A stretch of 13,935 nt of DNA from Anaeromyxobacter_A sp035538735 (GTDB lineage Bacteria; Myxococcota; Myxococcia; Myxococcales; Anaeromyxobacteraceae). Positions 7,582 through 13,935 of this stretch are shown here, piece by piece (the stretch's first letter is position 1; each line of letters opens with the position of its first letter). The stretch is taken from the NCBI GenBank assembly GCA_035538735.1, contig DATLJU010000231.1, positions 1 to 13,935 on the forward strand. Direction: 5' to 3'. A model generated the notes under the pieces. The model ran no database searches. It was not told the DNA's origin and worked only from the letters and a program-made list of their open reading frames with translations. A program made the translations under genes and the position numbers.

Positions 7582-7995
7582 ATGGCCGAGTCGCGCCACC
7601 GTGTGCTCATCATCGACGACGAGGAGCTGCTGATCCGCTCCTTCGCGCGAATCCTCGGTCGGGACCACGAGATCACGGCCCTCTCCTCGGCCGCGGAGGC
7701 GCTGCGCCGGGCGTCTTGCGGCGAGACGTGGGACGTCATCCTCTGCGACTTGCAGATGCCGGTCATCGACGGCGTCGAGTTCTTCGAGCGGCTCCACCGT
7801 ACCCGTCCCGACCTGGCGGGGCGGGTGGCGTTCGTGACCGGGGGTGCGTTCACCCCGCGCGCGCAGTCGTTCCTCGAGCGTAACACTCGCCCGACCGCTC
7901 AGAAGCCAGTCGAGCCGGATGGCCTGCGCGCCCTCGTCCGGCAGATCGCCGTCGGCTGCGCTGCCGCCGCCGGATGTGCCTTCGCGAGGAGCTGA
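7582..7995 (+). CDS. Stand-alone response-regulator receiver protein
   Basis: 137 residues, a single CheY-like receiver with no output domain. The acidic pocket Asp12/Asp13, phosphoacceptor Asp56 (CDLQMP), Thr86 (VTGG) and Lys108 (QKP) are all present. A GAGGGGAGC purine stretch directly precedes the ATG at 7582. After the receiver there is only a short Ala/Cys-rich tail (VGCAAAAGCAFARS). It is about 63% identical over 118 residues to the C-terminal receiver of the hybrid kinase that starts 196 bases downstream, with both sharing the unusual stretch TGGAFTPRA-SFL-RNTRPT. It probably takes phosphate from that kinase or competes with its receiver, working by protein contact rather than DNA binding. 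Partner inferred from context. Confidence 0.92.
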   Translation: MAESRHRVLIIDDEELLIRSFARILGRDHEITALSSAAEALRRASCGETWDVILCDLQMPVIDGVEFFERLHRTRPDLAGRVAFVTGGAFTPRAQSFLERNTRPTAQKPVEPDGLRALVRQIAVGCAAAAGCAFARS

Positions 7996-8191
7996 CTCCC
8001 GGAGACGCCGTCTTTCGCCTGGGTCGAGGCGCACCTCGCGATCTTGACCCATTCTCGCGACCCTCCCCCAGCCAGCCGCAGGTCCGAGCCGCCCTCACTT
8101 GGCCGAGGCACTTGACCCCCGGTGGTGATGGGAGGACTTTCCGCGCCATGGGCAGGGGGAGAAATTCCCGAGGCGTGGACGGAGCATGTCC

Positions 8192-10414
8192 ATGAATCCG
8201 CGGCCGGGGGGCGACGCGGAGAGAGGGCCCGGGGCGCCTGGGTTGACCCTCGCCGACCAGCTGCGCCGGCTGGCGCCGCGGGACCACGCCGCGCTCGTCT
8301 TCGACTCCGACGACGAGGCCGCCGGGGCGGTCGCGGCCTTCCTGCGGATCGGGCTCGAGCGCGGCGAGCGCTGCGTCCACCTCGCGGAAGCGGATACCGC
8401 CACCCGCATCCTCGCTCACCTCCGCGCCGCCGGCGTCGATGCCGGCGAGGCGCTCGCGTCAGGGCGGCTCGCGCTCGTCTCCGATCGCGACGATTACCTG
8501 CGCCCCGGCGCACTGCGGCCCGCCGAGGCGGAACCGCTCCTGGCACAGAAAGCGGAGCGAGCGGTGCGGGAGGGCGGCCGGGCGCTGCGCGTCAGCGCGT
8601 CCGCGCGCTGGTTGCTCGACGCGGGCCCCACCGTGGAGCAGCTGCTGGAATACGAGCAGATGCTGCAGCGCCTGTCCCGCGACCACCCCTTCGTGGCGCT
8701 GTGGCGCTACGACCGCCGCGACTTCACCCCCGCCGTCCTGCGGGCGCTACTCCGCGCGCACCCGGTGATCGTCTACCGCGGGGAGGTGCACCGCAACCAC
8801 CTCTTCGCCCCTCCCCTCGCGGCAGGAGGCGATCCGAGCGAGGACCTCGCCCAGTTCCTCGAGACGCTCGCCGAGCGCGACCGGTCCGAGTCGTCGTTCA
8901 CCGAGAGCGGCGAGCGGCTCCGGCTGGCGCTGGAGGGGGGCGCGCACGCGCTCTGGGACTGGGATCTCCCCGGCCAGTGCATCGCCGTGAACATGCGCTG
9001 GGCCGAGCTCCCCGGGCTCCCCCCGTCGGTCTGGTCCGTGTCCGTGACGGAGTGGGAGCAGCCCATTCACCCGGACGACCTGGCGGCGACGTGGGCGGCC
9101 ATCCGCGACCACCTCGAGGGCCGCACGGCCTGGCTCGAGATCGCGTATCGCGTGAAGCAGCGCGGGGACGGCTGGCGCTGGCTGCGTATGCGCGGGAAGG
9201 TGGCCGGGCGCGACGCCGCCGGCACGCCCGTCCGCCTCGCCGGAACGATCACCGACGTCACCGAGGTTCGCATCGCGGCCGACCACGCGCTCGCCAGCGA
9301 GCGCTTCGCCGCCGTGGGGACGCTCGCCGCCGGCGTCGCGCACGAGATCAACAACCCGCTCGCCTGGATCACGACGAACCTCGGGTACGTGCAGGACCTG
9401 CTCGCGTCGCCCGCGAAGGGGAGCGCAGCCGACGCCGACTCCACGCGGCAGGTGCTCGAGGTCCTGGACGAGACGCGGCAGGGGGTGGCGCGCATCCGTG
9501 ACACCGTCGACGCGCTGAGGGCGCTCGGCCGTCCCGTCGGCGCGGGCGCGCCCGTCCCGTGCGACGTCCGCGAAGAGATCCTGGCGGCGGTCGCGGTCGC
9601 GCGCCACGAGGTGGTGCACCGGGCGCGCCTCACGGTGGGCGTTCCCGAGGCGCTCCCGGCCGTCCTCTCTCACCCCGGCGCGCTGCGCAAGGTGTTCCTG
9701 CACCTCGTGCTGAACGCCGCGCAGGCGATCCCCGAAGGCCCGGTCTCGGAGCACGAGGTGAAGGTGACCGCGGCGGCGTCGGCGGGCTTCGTGACCGTCG
9801 AGGTGTCGGACACCGGCGTCGGGATGAGCCCGCACGTCAGCGCGCAGATGTTCGACCCGTTCTTCACGACCAAGGGACCCGGCCAGGGCATGGGGCTGGG
9901 GCTGTCGTTCGCGCGCGCGCAGGTGGAGGCGGCCCGCGGGCGGATCGAGGTCGCGAGCGAGCCGGGACGCGGCACGACGGTGAGGGTGATCCTGCCGGAG
10001 ACCTCGCGGGAAGCGGGGACGGCGCTCCCCGGCGCCGCTCCGGCGTCAGGACGCCGCCGCGTGCTCGTCGTCGACGACGAGGACATCCTGGTGCGCGCCT
10101 ACGGCCGGATCCTCGAGCGCGACCACGACGTCACCGCCCTCACGTCGGCGCCCGAGGCGCTGCGGCGCCTCGAGGCGGGAGAGTCCTGGGACGCCATCCT
10201 CTTCGACCTGCAGATGCCGGACGTCGACGGGGTGGAGCTTTTCGAGAAAATCGAGCTGTCGCGACCGGAGCTCGTCTCTCGCGTCGCGTTCATCACCGGT
10301 GGCGCGTTCACGCCGCGGGCGCTCTCTTTTCTGCAGCGGAACACGCGCCCCACCCTCGCCAAGCCCATCGACGCCGGCGCGCTCCGCGATCTGGTCGCGC
10401 AGCTGGCGCGCTGA
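8192..10414 (+). CDS. MEDS-PAS hybrid sensor histidine kinase with C-terminal receiver
   Basis: 740 residues, no transmembrane segment seen, so probably cytoplasmic. Order: MEDS (DcmR-type sensory) domain about 28-208 (DHAALVFDSDDE, GLERGERCVHLAE, YEQMLQRLSRDHPFVALWRYD); PAS about 240-358, PAS_3-like (WDWDLPG, IHPDD, WRWLRMRGK, GTITDVTE); HisKA with the H-box GVAHEINNPLAW (phospho-His384); HATPase_c with N-box LVLNAAQAI (Asn508), DTGVGM (540-545), FDPFFTTKGPGQGMGLGL; and a receiver about 622-740 with Asp628/629, Asp672, Thr702 and Lys724. All catalytic residues are intact. ATG 8192 is preferred over ATG 8186 because GGAG is 7 bases before the former and only 1 base before the latter. The ligand of the MEDS/PAS part is unknown. 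Its last 369 bases lie opposite an open minus-strand frame. Confidence 0.93.
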   Translation: MNPRPGGDAERGPGAPGLTLADQLRRLAPRDHAALVFDSDDEAAGAVAAFLRIGLERGERCVHLAEADTATRILAHLRAAGVDAGEALASGRLALVSDRDDYLRPGALRPAEAEPLLAQKAERAVREGGRALRVSASARWLLDAGPTVEQLLEYEQMLQRLSRDHPFVALWRYDRRDFTPAVLRALLRAHPVIVYRGEVHRNHLFAPPLAAGGDPSEDLAQFLETLAERDRSESSFTESGERLRLALEGGAHALWDWDLPGQCIAVNMRWAELPGLPPSVWSVSVTEWEQPIHPDDLAATWAAIRDHLEGRTAWLEIAYRVKQRGDGWRWLRMRGKVAGRDAAGTPVRLAGTITDVTEVRIAADHALASERFAAVGTLAAGVAHEINNPLAWITTNLGYVQDLLASPAKGSAADADSTRQVLEVLDETRQGVARIRDTVDALRALGRPVGAGAPVPCDVREEILAAVAVARHEVVHRARLTVGVPEALPAVLSHPGALRKVFLHLVLNAAQAIPEGPVSEHEVKVTAAASAGFVTVEVSDTGVGMSPHVSAQMFDPFFTTKGPGQGMGLGLSFARAQVEAARGRIEVASEPGRGTTVRVILPETSREAGTALPGAAPASGRRRVLVVDDEDILVRAYGRILERDHDVTALTSAPEALRRLEAGESWDAILFDLQMPDVDGVELFEKIELSRPELVSRVAFITGGAFTPRALSFLQRNTRPTLAKPIDAGALRDLVAQLAR

Positions 10415-11149
10415 GCCTTCCCCGGCGATCCGCCCGAGCCGCGCCAGCTCGCGCTGAGCGCTCGCCAGCTCTCGCGACAGCTCGCTCACCTCGGCGAGGA
10501 GGCACGGCGCGAGCACCTGCGCGACGGACGCGTCGCCCTGCGCGAGCCGCTGTTGCCATTCCTGAACCAGCTCGGGCGTGGCGCGCGGCATGGGGAGGAC
10601 CTGCGCCGGGCTCGGGTTCTTCGGAGACCGCGAGCGCGAGCGCGACCGCGCCTTGCGCTTTCGACCTCGCTTCGCCACCGGCGAGGCGACCCTCGGTCCG
10701 GATGGATCGCGCCCCGAGGTCGAGCTCGAGGTCGGGGTGGCGGTCGCCCTTCGGCGGCGCCCCGCGTGTGCAGCGGCAACGGGAGGCGTCGCCGGCGCGG
10801 TCGGCGTCGATGTCGAGGTCGTCGCGGTCGTCGCCGACGCGCTCCTCGCCATCTCGGGCCGGGCCGGCGCCGGTGCCTGCGCGATGGGGATCGCCGGCGC
10901 GCTCGTGGAGAGCCGCCCCACGGCGCCGCACGCGCAGCGCAGCAGGAGGCCGGCCAGATCGCCGTCGTGGATGCCGTCGCAGAGGACGCGCTCGCAGGCG
11001 GCGCAGACGTACGTGAGCGAGCCGCCTCCGACGAACAGCGGCCCGCCGACCGGACGCGGCGCAGCTGGGAGGGCATCGGGACACGGCCCGTCGACCGGCT
11101 GGAGCCGCCGGACACGTCGCGAGGTACTGGGCAGCGGGCTTCGTGGCAC
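10046..11149 (-). CDS. Zinc-ribbon protein with low-complexity linker, unknown function; 3' part antisense to the kinase gene
   Basis: 367 codons from the GTG at 11147-11149. An N-terminal zinc-ribbon-like module, YVCAACERVLCDG...LLLRCACGAVGRL (Cys49, 52, 57, 72, 74), is followed by an Ala/Pro/Thr/Ser linker, a basic patch (KRGRKRKARSRSRSRS) and a helical region (TPELVQEWQQRLAQGD; EVSELSRELASAQRELARLG). Third-codon GC is high down to about 10415. Beyond that the frame simply mirrors the hybrid kinase gene and has no stop until 10046, so the true end is uncertain and the last 369 bases are doubtful. The start at 11149 has GGAG six bases upstream; a GTG at 11227 is an alternative but would be nearly leaderless from the proposed promoter. 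The basic patch could bind nucleic acid. I recognise no named family. Confidence 0.5.
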   Translation of the reverse strand: MPRSPLPSTSRRVRRLQPVDGPCPDALPAAPRPVGGPLFVGGGSLTYVCAACERVLCDGIHDGDLAGLLLRCACGAVGRLSTSAPAIPIAQAPAPARPEMARSASATTATTSTSTPTAPATPPVAAAHAGRRRRATATPTSSSTSGRDPSGPRVASPVAKRGRKRKARSRSRSRSPKNPSPAQVLPMPRATPELVQEWQQRLAQGDASVAQVLAPCLLAEVSELSRELASAQRELARLGRIAGEGSARQLRDQIAERAGVDGLGEGGARVPLQKRERPRRERATGDERDARDELRSRQLDFLEKLHPVDVRHLQVEEDGVPGLSRLEAPQRLGRRREGGDVVVALEDPAVGAHQDVLVVDDEHAAAS

Positions 11150-11233
11150 GGCCCACTCCGGCGCGACGGCGCGCCCGAGCGCGGCGTCACCCCAACAGAC
11201 GGGGTCCGGCCAATGTGGGACTGCCACCCTGTC

Positions 11234-11262
11234 ATCGTACCTTGCCGCAGCGATATCACCAA
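11234..11262 (-). promoter_or_regulatory. Possible promoter for the zinc-ribbon gene
   Basis: On the minus strand TTGGTG (11262-11257), a 17-base spacer and TACGAT (11239-11234) give a moderate sigma-70 match. Transcription would begin near 11227 and leave a leader of about 78 bases before the GTG at 11149. Confidence 0.35.
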
Positions 11263-11379
11263 CCCTGCAGTGGGACGGGTGCGCACCGGTCCGGCGGGCG
11301 TCCGCGGTGCGGCGCCGGTGTCACCCCCGATTCAGGCACGCCGCTGGAGCGTTCGGTCCATCGCGCGTAGCTTCTGGCC

Positions 11380-12654
11380 ATGGACACGCTCGTGCCGGGT
11401 ACGACCTGGGCAGACCGGGTGAAGCCCCGCGCCCAACCGAGCGTCCAGGATCTGCTGCGCTTCGGTCTCTGGATGGGCGTGGTCGGTTTTGGCGGCGGGC
11501 TCTCCGTGGTGGCGACCGTGCGCGACGGCGCGGTGCACCGGCGCGGCTGGGTCACGGAGCGGGAGTTCGACAACACGGCCACGGTCGCCCAGATGCTGCC
11601 GGGGGGCGCCGCCGCCAACGCGCTGGCGCTGCTCGGCCTGCGCTTCTTCGGCGCGGGTGGCGCCCTGGCCGCATACGCCGCGTTCATCCTGCCCGGGTTC
11701 GTCGCGACCGTGACGTTGGCCGTGCTCTACGGAAGCGTGAGCGGCTCGGCGCCCCTCGCGGCGCTGTTCTCCGGGTTCAGCGCGGCGGTGGTCGGAATCG
11801 TCGGCGCGATCACGCTGCAGATGGTCAACTCCAGCGTGGGGCGCTTCTGGCAGATGGGCATCGCCGCCATGGCGCTCGCCATGAGTCTCGCGGGCGGGGC
11901 GTCCTCGGGCGAGATCGCCTTGGTCGGGATCGGGGCGGGGCTCGTGCTCGATCTCGGCACGAAGCGCGCGCGCCTGGCGCGCTCGCGCCGCGGCGGCGGC
12001 CGCGGGCGCGAGGTCGCGCTGCCCGACGAGGGCGAGCCGTTCCCGCCGCCGGATCGCGGCACCCTGCAGGCGGTCGTCGCGCCTGCGCTCGCGGCCGCGC
12101 TGCTCTCGGCCTTGGCGGGCGGAACGCTCCTGTCTCTCGCGCTGCTCTTCCTGCGCACCGGCCTCGGAGCCTACGGCGGCGGTTTCGCCATCGTGCCGCA
12201 CCTCAAGGCGACCCTGGTCGGGTCCGGCGCGCTCACCGAGCGGGAGTTCGCCGATGCGGTCGCGATCGGCAAGATCACGCCCGGCCCGGTCCTGCTCGTC
12301 GCCACCTTCATCGGGTACGTGAAGAGCGGGATCGCGGGGGCGATCGTCTCGACCGCGGCCATCTTCGCCGCGCCGCTCGTCCTCACCGTCGCGCTCGGCC
12401 GCTGGCTCGCGCGCTACCGCTCGCGGCGCATGGTGCGCGCCGCGCTGCGCGGACTCACCCCTGCCGTGGTGGGGACGATCGCCGCGGCGGCCATCACGCT
12501 GGCGAGCGGTCTGAGCGGACCGCGCGAGATCGCCATCGCCGCGGCGGTGGGGCTCACCCTCACGCGTTTCCGGGTGAACCCGACGCTCATGCTGGCGCTG
12601 GGTGGCGTCGCGAACCTGCTCGCGAGCGGGGTGCTGCGCGGCGTGGTGCGCTGA
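11380..12654 (+). CDS. chrA: Chromate transporter ChrA, two-domain (long-chain) type
   Basis: 424 residues, a polytopic inner-membrane protein with two CHR domains, typical of long ChrA proteins. ChrA exports chromate; related proteins may move other oxyanions. N-half: FGLWMGVVGFGGGLSVVATVRD, WVTEREFDNTATVAQMLPGG, FILPGF. C-half: FLRTGLGAYGGGFAIVPHL, ALTEREFADAVAIGKITPGPV, IGYVKSGIAGAIV. A charged cytoplasmic linker (about 191-230, KRARLARSRRGGGRGREV) joins them. The N-half has PGG (74-76) where the C-half has the usual PGP (301-303). ATG 11380 is the best start by homology although the ribosome site is weak. DUF302 and rhodanese genes follow on the same strand, suggesting a metal or sulfur-oxyanion stress group. 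Substrate inferred from family only. Confidence 0.92.
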   Translation: MDTLVPGTTWADRVKPRAQPSVQDLLRFGLWMGVVGFGGGLSVVATVRDGAVHRRGWVTEREFDNTATVAQMLPGGAAANALALLGLRFFGAGGALAAYAAFILPGFVATVTLAVLYGSVSGSAPLAALFSGFSAAVVGIVGAITLQMVNSSVGRFWQMGIAAMALAMSLAGGASSGEIALVGIGAGLVLDLGTKRARLARSRRGGGRGREVALPDEGEPFPPPDRGTLQAVVAPALAAALLSALAGGTLLSLALLFLRTGLGAYGGGFAIVPHLKATLVGSGALTEREFADAVAIGKITPGPVLLVATFIGYVKSGIAGAIVSTAAIFAAPLVLTVALGRWLARYRSRRMVRAALRGLTPAVVGTIAAAAITLASGLSGPREIAIAAAVGLTLTRFRVNPTLMLALGGVANLLASGVLRGVVR

Positions 12655-12738
12655 TCGCCCCACCAGGGCCGTGAACCGGATGCTGCGTGGTGCGACTCTC
12701 ACCCCCGCACGACGCGCGATCAGCGTCGCGGAGGTGAC

Positions 12739-13128
12739 ATGCCCGGTTTCACGCTGCAGAAGAAGACGGAACTCCGCTTCGAGGACGTGCTGGCGCGTCT
12801 GCCCGAGCTGCTCAAGGCGGAGGGCTTCGGCGTCCTGACCCAGATCGACGTGAAGGAGACGTTGAAGCAGAAGATCGGCGTCGACTTCCGGCGGTATCGG
12901 ATCCTCGGCGCCTGCAACCCGCGCTTCGCACACCAGGCGCTCTCGGCCGACCTCGAGGTCGGCGCGATGCTGCCGTGCAACGTGGTCGTGTACGAGGGCG
13001 ACGATGGGAAAGCGGTCGTGATGGCAATCGACCCGATGCAGACCATGGCGGCCGCCAACCCGCAGGTGCGTGCCGTGGCGGAGCAGGTGAGGGAGCGACT
13101 CGAGCGCGTGGTGGCGCGCGTGACATGA
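12739..13128 (+). CDS. DUF302 family protein
   Basis: 129 residues, one complete DUF302 domain: FEDVLARLPELLKAEGFGVLTQIDV, then LGACNP.FAHQALSADLEVGAMLPCNVVVYE and MAIDPMQTM. The biochemical role of DUF302 is not established. It is often found beside rhodanese, thioredoxin-like or metal and sulfur oxidation genes, and here it sits between chrA and a rhodanese lipoprotein. GGAGG four bases before the ATG at 12739 is a strong ribosome site. No signal peptide, so cytoplasmic. Cys59 and Cys84 are the only cysteines. DNA from 12778 to 12922 is repeated at the end of the window with 8 mismatches in 145. Confidence 0.9.
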   Translation: MPGFTLQKKTELRFEDVLARLPELLKAEGFGVLTQIDVKETLKQKIGVDFRRYRILGACNPRFAHQALSADLEVGAMLPCNVVVYEGDDGKAVVMAIDPMQTMAAANPQVRAVAEQVRERLERVVARVT

Positions 13129-13243
13129 GATCCTGTGAAGAAATCCTCTCACCCGCCTTCCACGTCGAGACCGCCGTGGCGGGCTGAGCTGGCGCGACGG
13201 CGGCCACAGCGCGAAAGAGCCCGCCCACGCCGAGGGAGATCCT

Positions 13244-13765
13244 ATGCGCAAGATCGCCGTCGCTGGCCTGGTCCTCTTCGTCGCATGCGCCGCCCACCGG
13301 GCTGGCGCACCGTCCACCCCGCCCTCCTACGGGGCCGCCGCCCCGGGCGGCGCCGCGGCCCGGCTCGCCACCTTCTTCGGCGCGACGCAGGGTGAACGCA
13401 CGGTGATGGCCTCCGAGGCGAAGGCGAGCCTCGCCGAGGGGAAGTACTTCATCCTCGACGTGCGTCCTGCCAAGGACTACGCGCAGGGCCACATCCCGGG
13501 GGCGCTGAACATCCCAGTCGACCGGCTCTTCGCGGCGGATTCGCTGGCCCTGCTCCCGCCGCCCGGCGGCAAGCCCATCCTGCTCGTCTGCCGCACCGGC
13601 CACACCGCCTCGATGGCGCTGGGAGGGCTGGTCGCGCTCGGCTACGAGCCATGGGTGCTACGCTGGTCGATGCTCGCCTGGAACGCGCGCAGCGAGGTCA
13701 GGATCGCCTCGCCCCACGAGGCGCCCCAGCCACTCGTCGGCCTGGGCGGCCCGCTCGAGCGGTGA
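13244..13765 (+). CDS. Rhodanese-like lipoprotein
   Basis: 173 residues. A signal peptide (MRKIAVAGLVLFVAC) with a probable lipobox FVAC puts Cys15 as the lipidated residue; a short Ala/Pro/Gly linker follows. The rhodanese domain runs from about 52 to 150: FILDVRPAKDYAQGHIPGALNIPVD (69-93) and the active-site loop CRTGHTAS with Cys116 as the sulfur carrier. It would transfer or bind sulfane sulfur at the envelope, facing the periplasm. GAGGGAG five bases before the ATG supports the start. The 115-base gap from DUF302 shows no gene, and co-transcription with chrA and DUF302 is plausible. Lipid attachment is less certain than the rhodanese fold because Phe at -3 is not the best lipobox residue. 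Confidence 0.88.
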   Translation: MRKIAVAGLVLFVACAAHRAGAPSTPPSYGAAAPGGAAARLATFFGATQGERTVMASEAKASLAEGKYFILDVRPAKDYAQGHIPGALNIPVDRLFAADSLALLPPPGGKPILLVCRTGHTASMALGGLVALGYEPWVLRWSMLAWNARSEVRIASPHEAPQPLVGLGGPLER

Positions 13766-13780
13766 CGGCCCGCTCGAGCG
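13747..13780. repeat. 15-base tandem direct repeat at the rhodanese stop / DUF302 copy junction
   Basis: CGGCCCGCTCGAGCG occurs at 13747-13761 and again at 13766-13780, separated by GTGA that contains the rhodanese stop codon. The second copy leads straight into the truncated DUF302 duplicate, which suggests a duplication or recombination junction. Confidence 0.8.
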
Positions 13781-13790
13781 CCGGGGCGGC

Positions 13791-13935
13791 TTCGAGGACG
13801 TGCTGGCGCGCTTGCCCGAGCTGCTCAAGGCGAAGGGCTTCGGCGTCCTGACCCAGATCGACGTGAAGGGGACGTTGAAGCAGAAGCTCGGCGTCGACTT
13901 CCGACGGTATCGGATCCTCGGCGCCCGCAACCCCC
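13791..13935 (+). pseudogene. Second DUF302 copy, lacking its own N-terminus (continues past window)
   Basis: This stretch matches 12778-12922 of the intact DUF302 gene with 8 mismatches in 145 bases (about 94%). The frame is preserved: it encodes residues 14-61 with Glu28Lys, Glu40Gly, Ile46Leu and Cys59Arg changes. The first 13 codons and the ribosome site of the intact gene are not repeated. In the DUF302 frame I see no ATG or GTG with a ribosome site between the rhodanese stop and the homology. It therefore looks like a 5'-truncated copy, or one fused to upstream sequence by a frameshift. The right edge cuts it, so the 3' part is unknown; a functional gene with an odd start cannot be excluded. 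Confidence 0.7.

Noticed and set aside
8101..8116. Possible sigma-54 promoter (GGCCGAGGCACTTGAC) before the hybrid kinase
   Set aside because: The GG and GC elements do not have the required spacing and no GC follows at -12.
8112..8140. TTGACC with GACTTT 17 bases on, as a sigma-70 promoter for the kinase
   Set aside because: The -10 match is too poor to list as a feature.
10578..12674. 698-codon plus-strand frame covering the zinc-ribbon gene and chrA
   Set aside because: Over chrA it is a frame-shifted shadow; over 10578-11200 it shows no domain, while the minus frame has a zinc ribbon and better codon bias.
11332..13317. 661-codon open frame on the minus strand opposite chrA and DUF302
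   Set aside because: It is the antisense mirror of clear genes (ChrA, DUF302), rich in Arg/Glu/His, with no domain. Long antisense frames are expected at this GC content.

Overview
The window is very GC-rich, dense in genes, and its codons are strongly biased to G or C in the third position. The protein families (NikR-type regulator, MEDS-domain hybrid kinase, two-domain ChrA, AlkK-like acyl-CoA synthetase, outer-membrane barrel plus lipoprotein pair) suggest a Gram-negative deltaproteobacterium/myxobacterium. Anaeromyxobacter is my best guess, from general resemblance only. No rRNA, tRNA, CRISPR array, transposase or phage gene was seen.

Layout. 1-560 (minus) is the N-terminal two thirds of a HpcH/HpaI (CitE-like) lyase. 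839-2085 (plus) holds an outer-membrane beta-barrel protein followed 8 bases later by a lipoprotein. 2069-3712 (minus) is a fatty-acyl-CoA synthetase whose end overlaps the lipoprotein tail to tail. A cluster of GC-rich palindromes (3765-3872) precedes a small DEDDh exonuclease (3888-4406). A hairpin (4430-4450) then separates two convergent units.

4473-6868 (minus) is the most interesting part: a three-gene ubiquitin-like conjugation cassette, transcribed in the order E2-like protein, 64-residue unknown protein, then a 606-residue fusion of a JAMM/JAB peptidase, an apparently inactive E2/RWD-like middle region and an E1/ThiF adenylating domain. No ubiquitin-like modifier is recognisable next to it. 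It is divergent from a NikR-type nickel regulator (6961-7380), with a perfect 12-base palindrome in the shared spacer.

7582-10414 (plus) is a signalling pair: a stand-alone receiver protein with a good sigma-70 promoter, then a MEDS-PAS-histidine kinase-receiver hybrid. The two receivers are about 63% identical, so one probably arose from the other by duplication. 10046-11149 (minus) is a zinc-ribbon, low-complexity protein whose open frame runs antisense into the kinase gene. 11380-13765 (plus) is a chromate/sulfur-type group: two-domain ChrA, a DUF302 protein and a rhodanese lipoprotein. The window ends in a second, start-less DUF302 copy about 94% identical in DNA to the first, joined to the rhodanese stop region at a 15-base direct repeat.

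No stretch longer than 300 bases lacks a gene. The largest gaps (561-838, 11150-11379, 7381-7581, 7996-8191) hold only the short sites listed.
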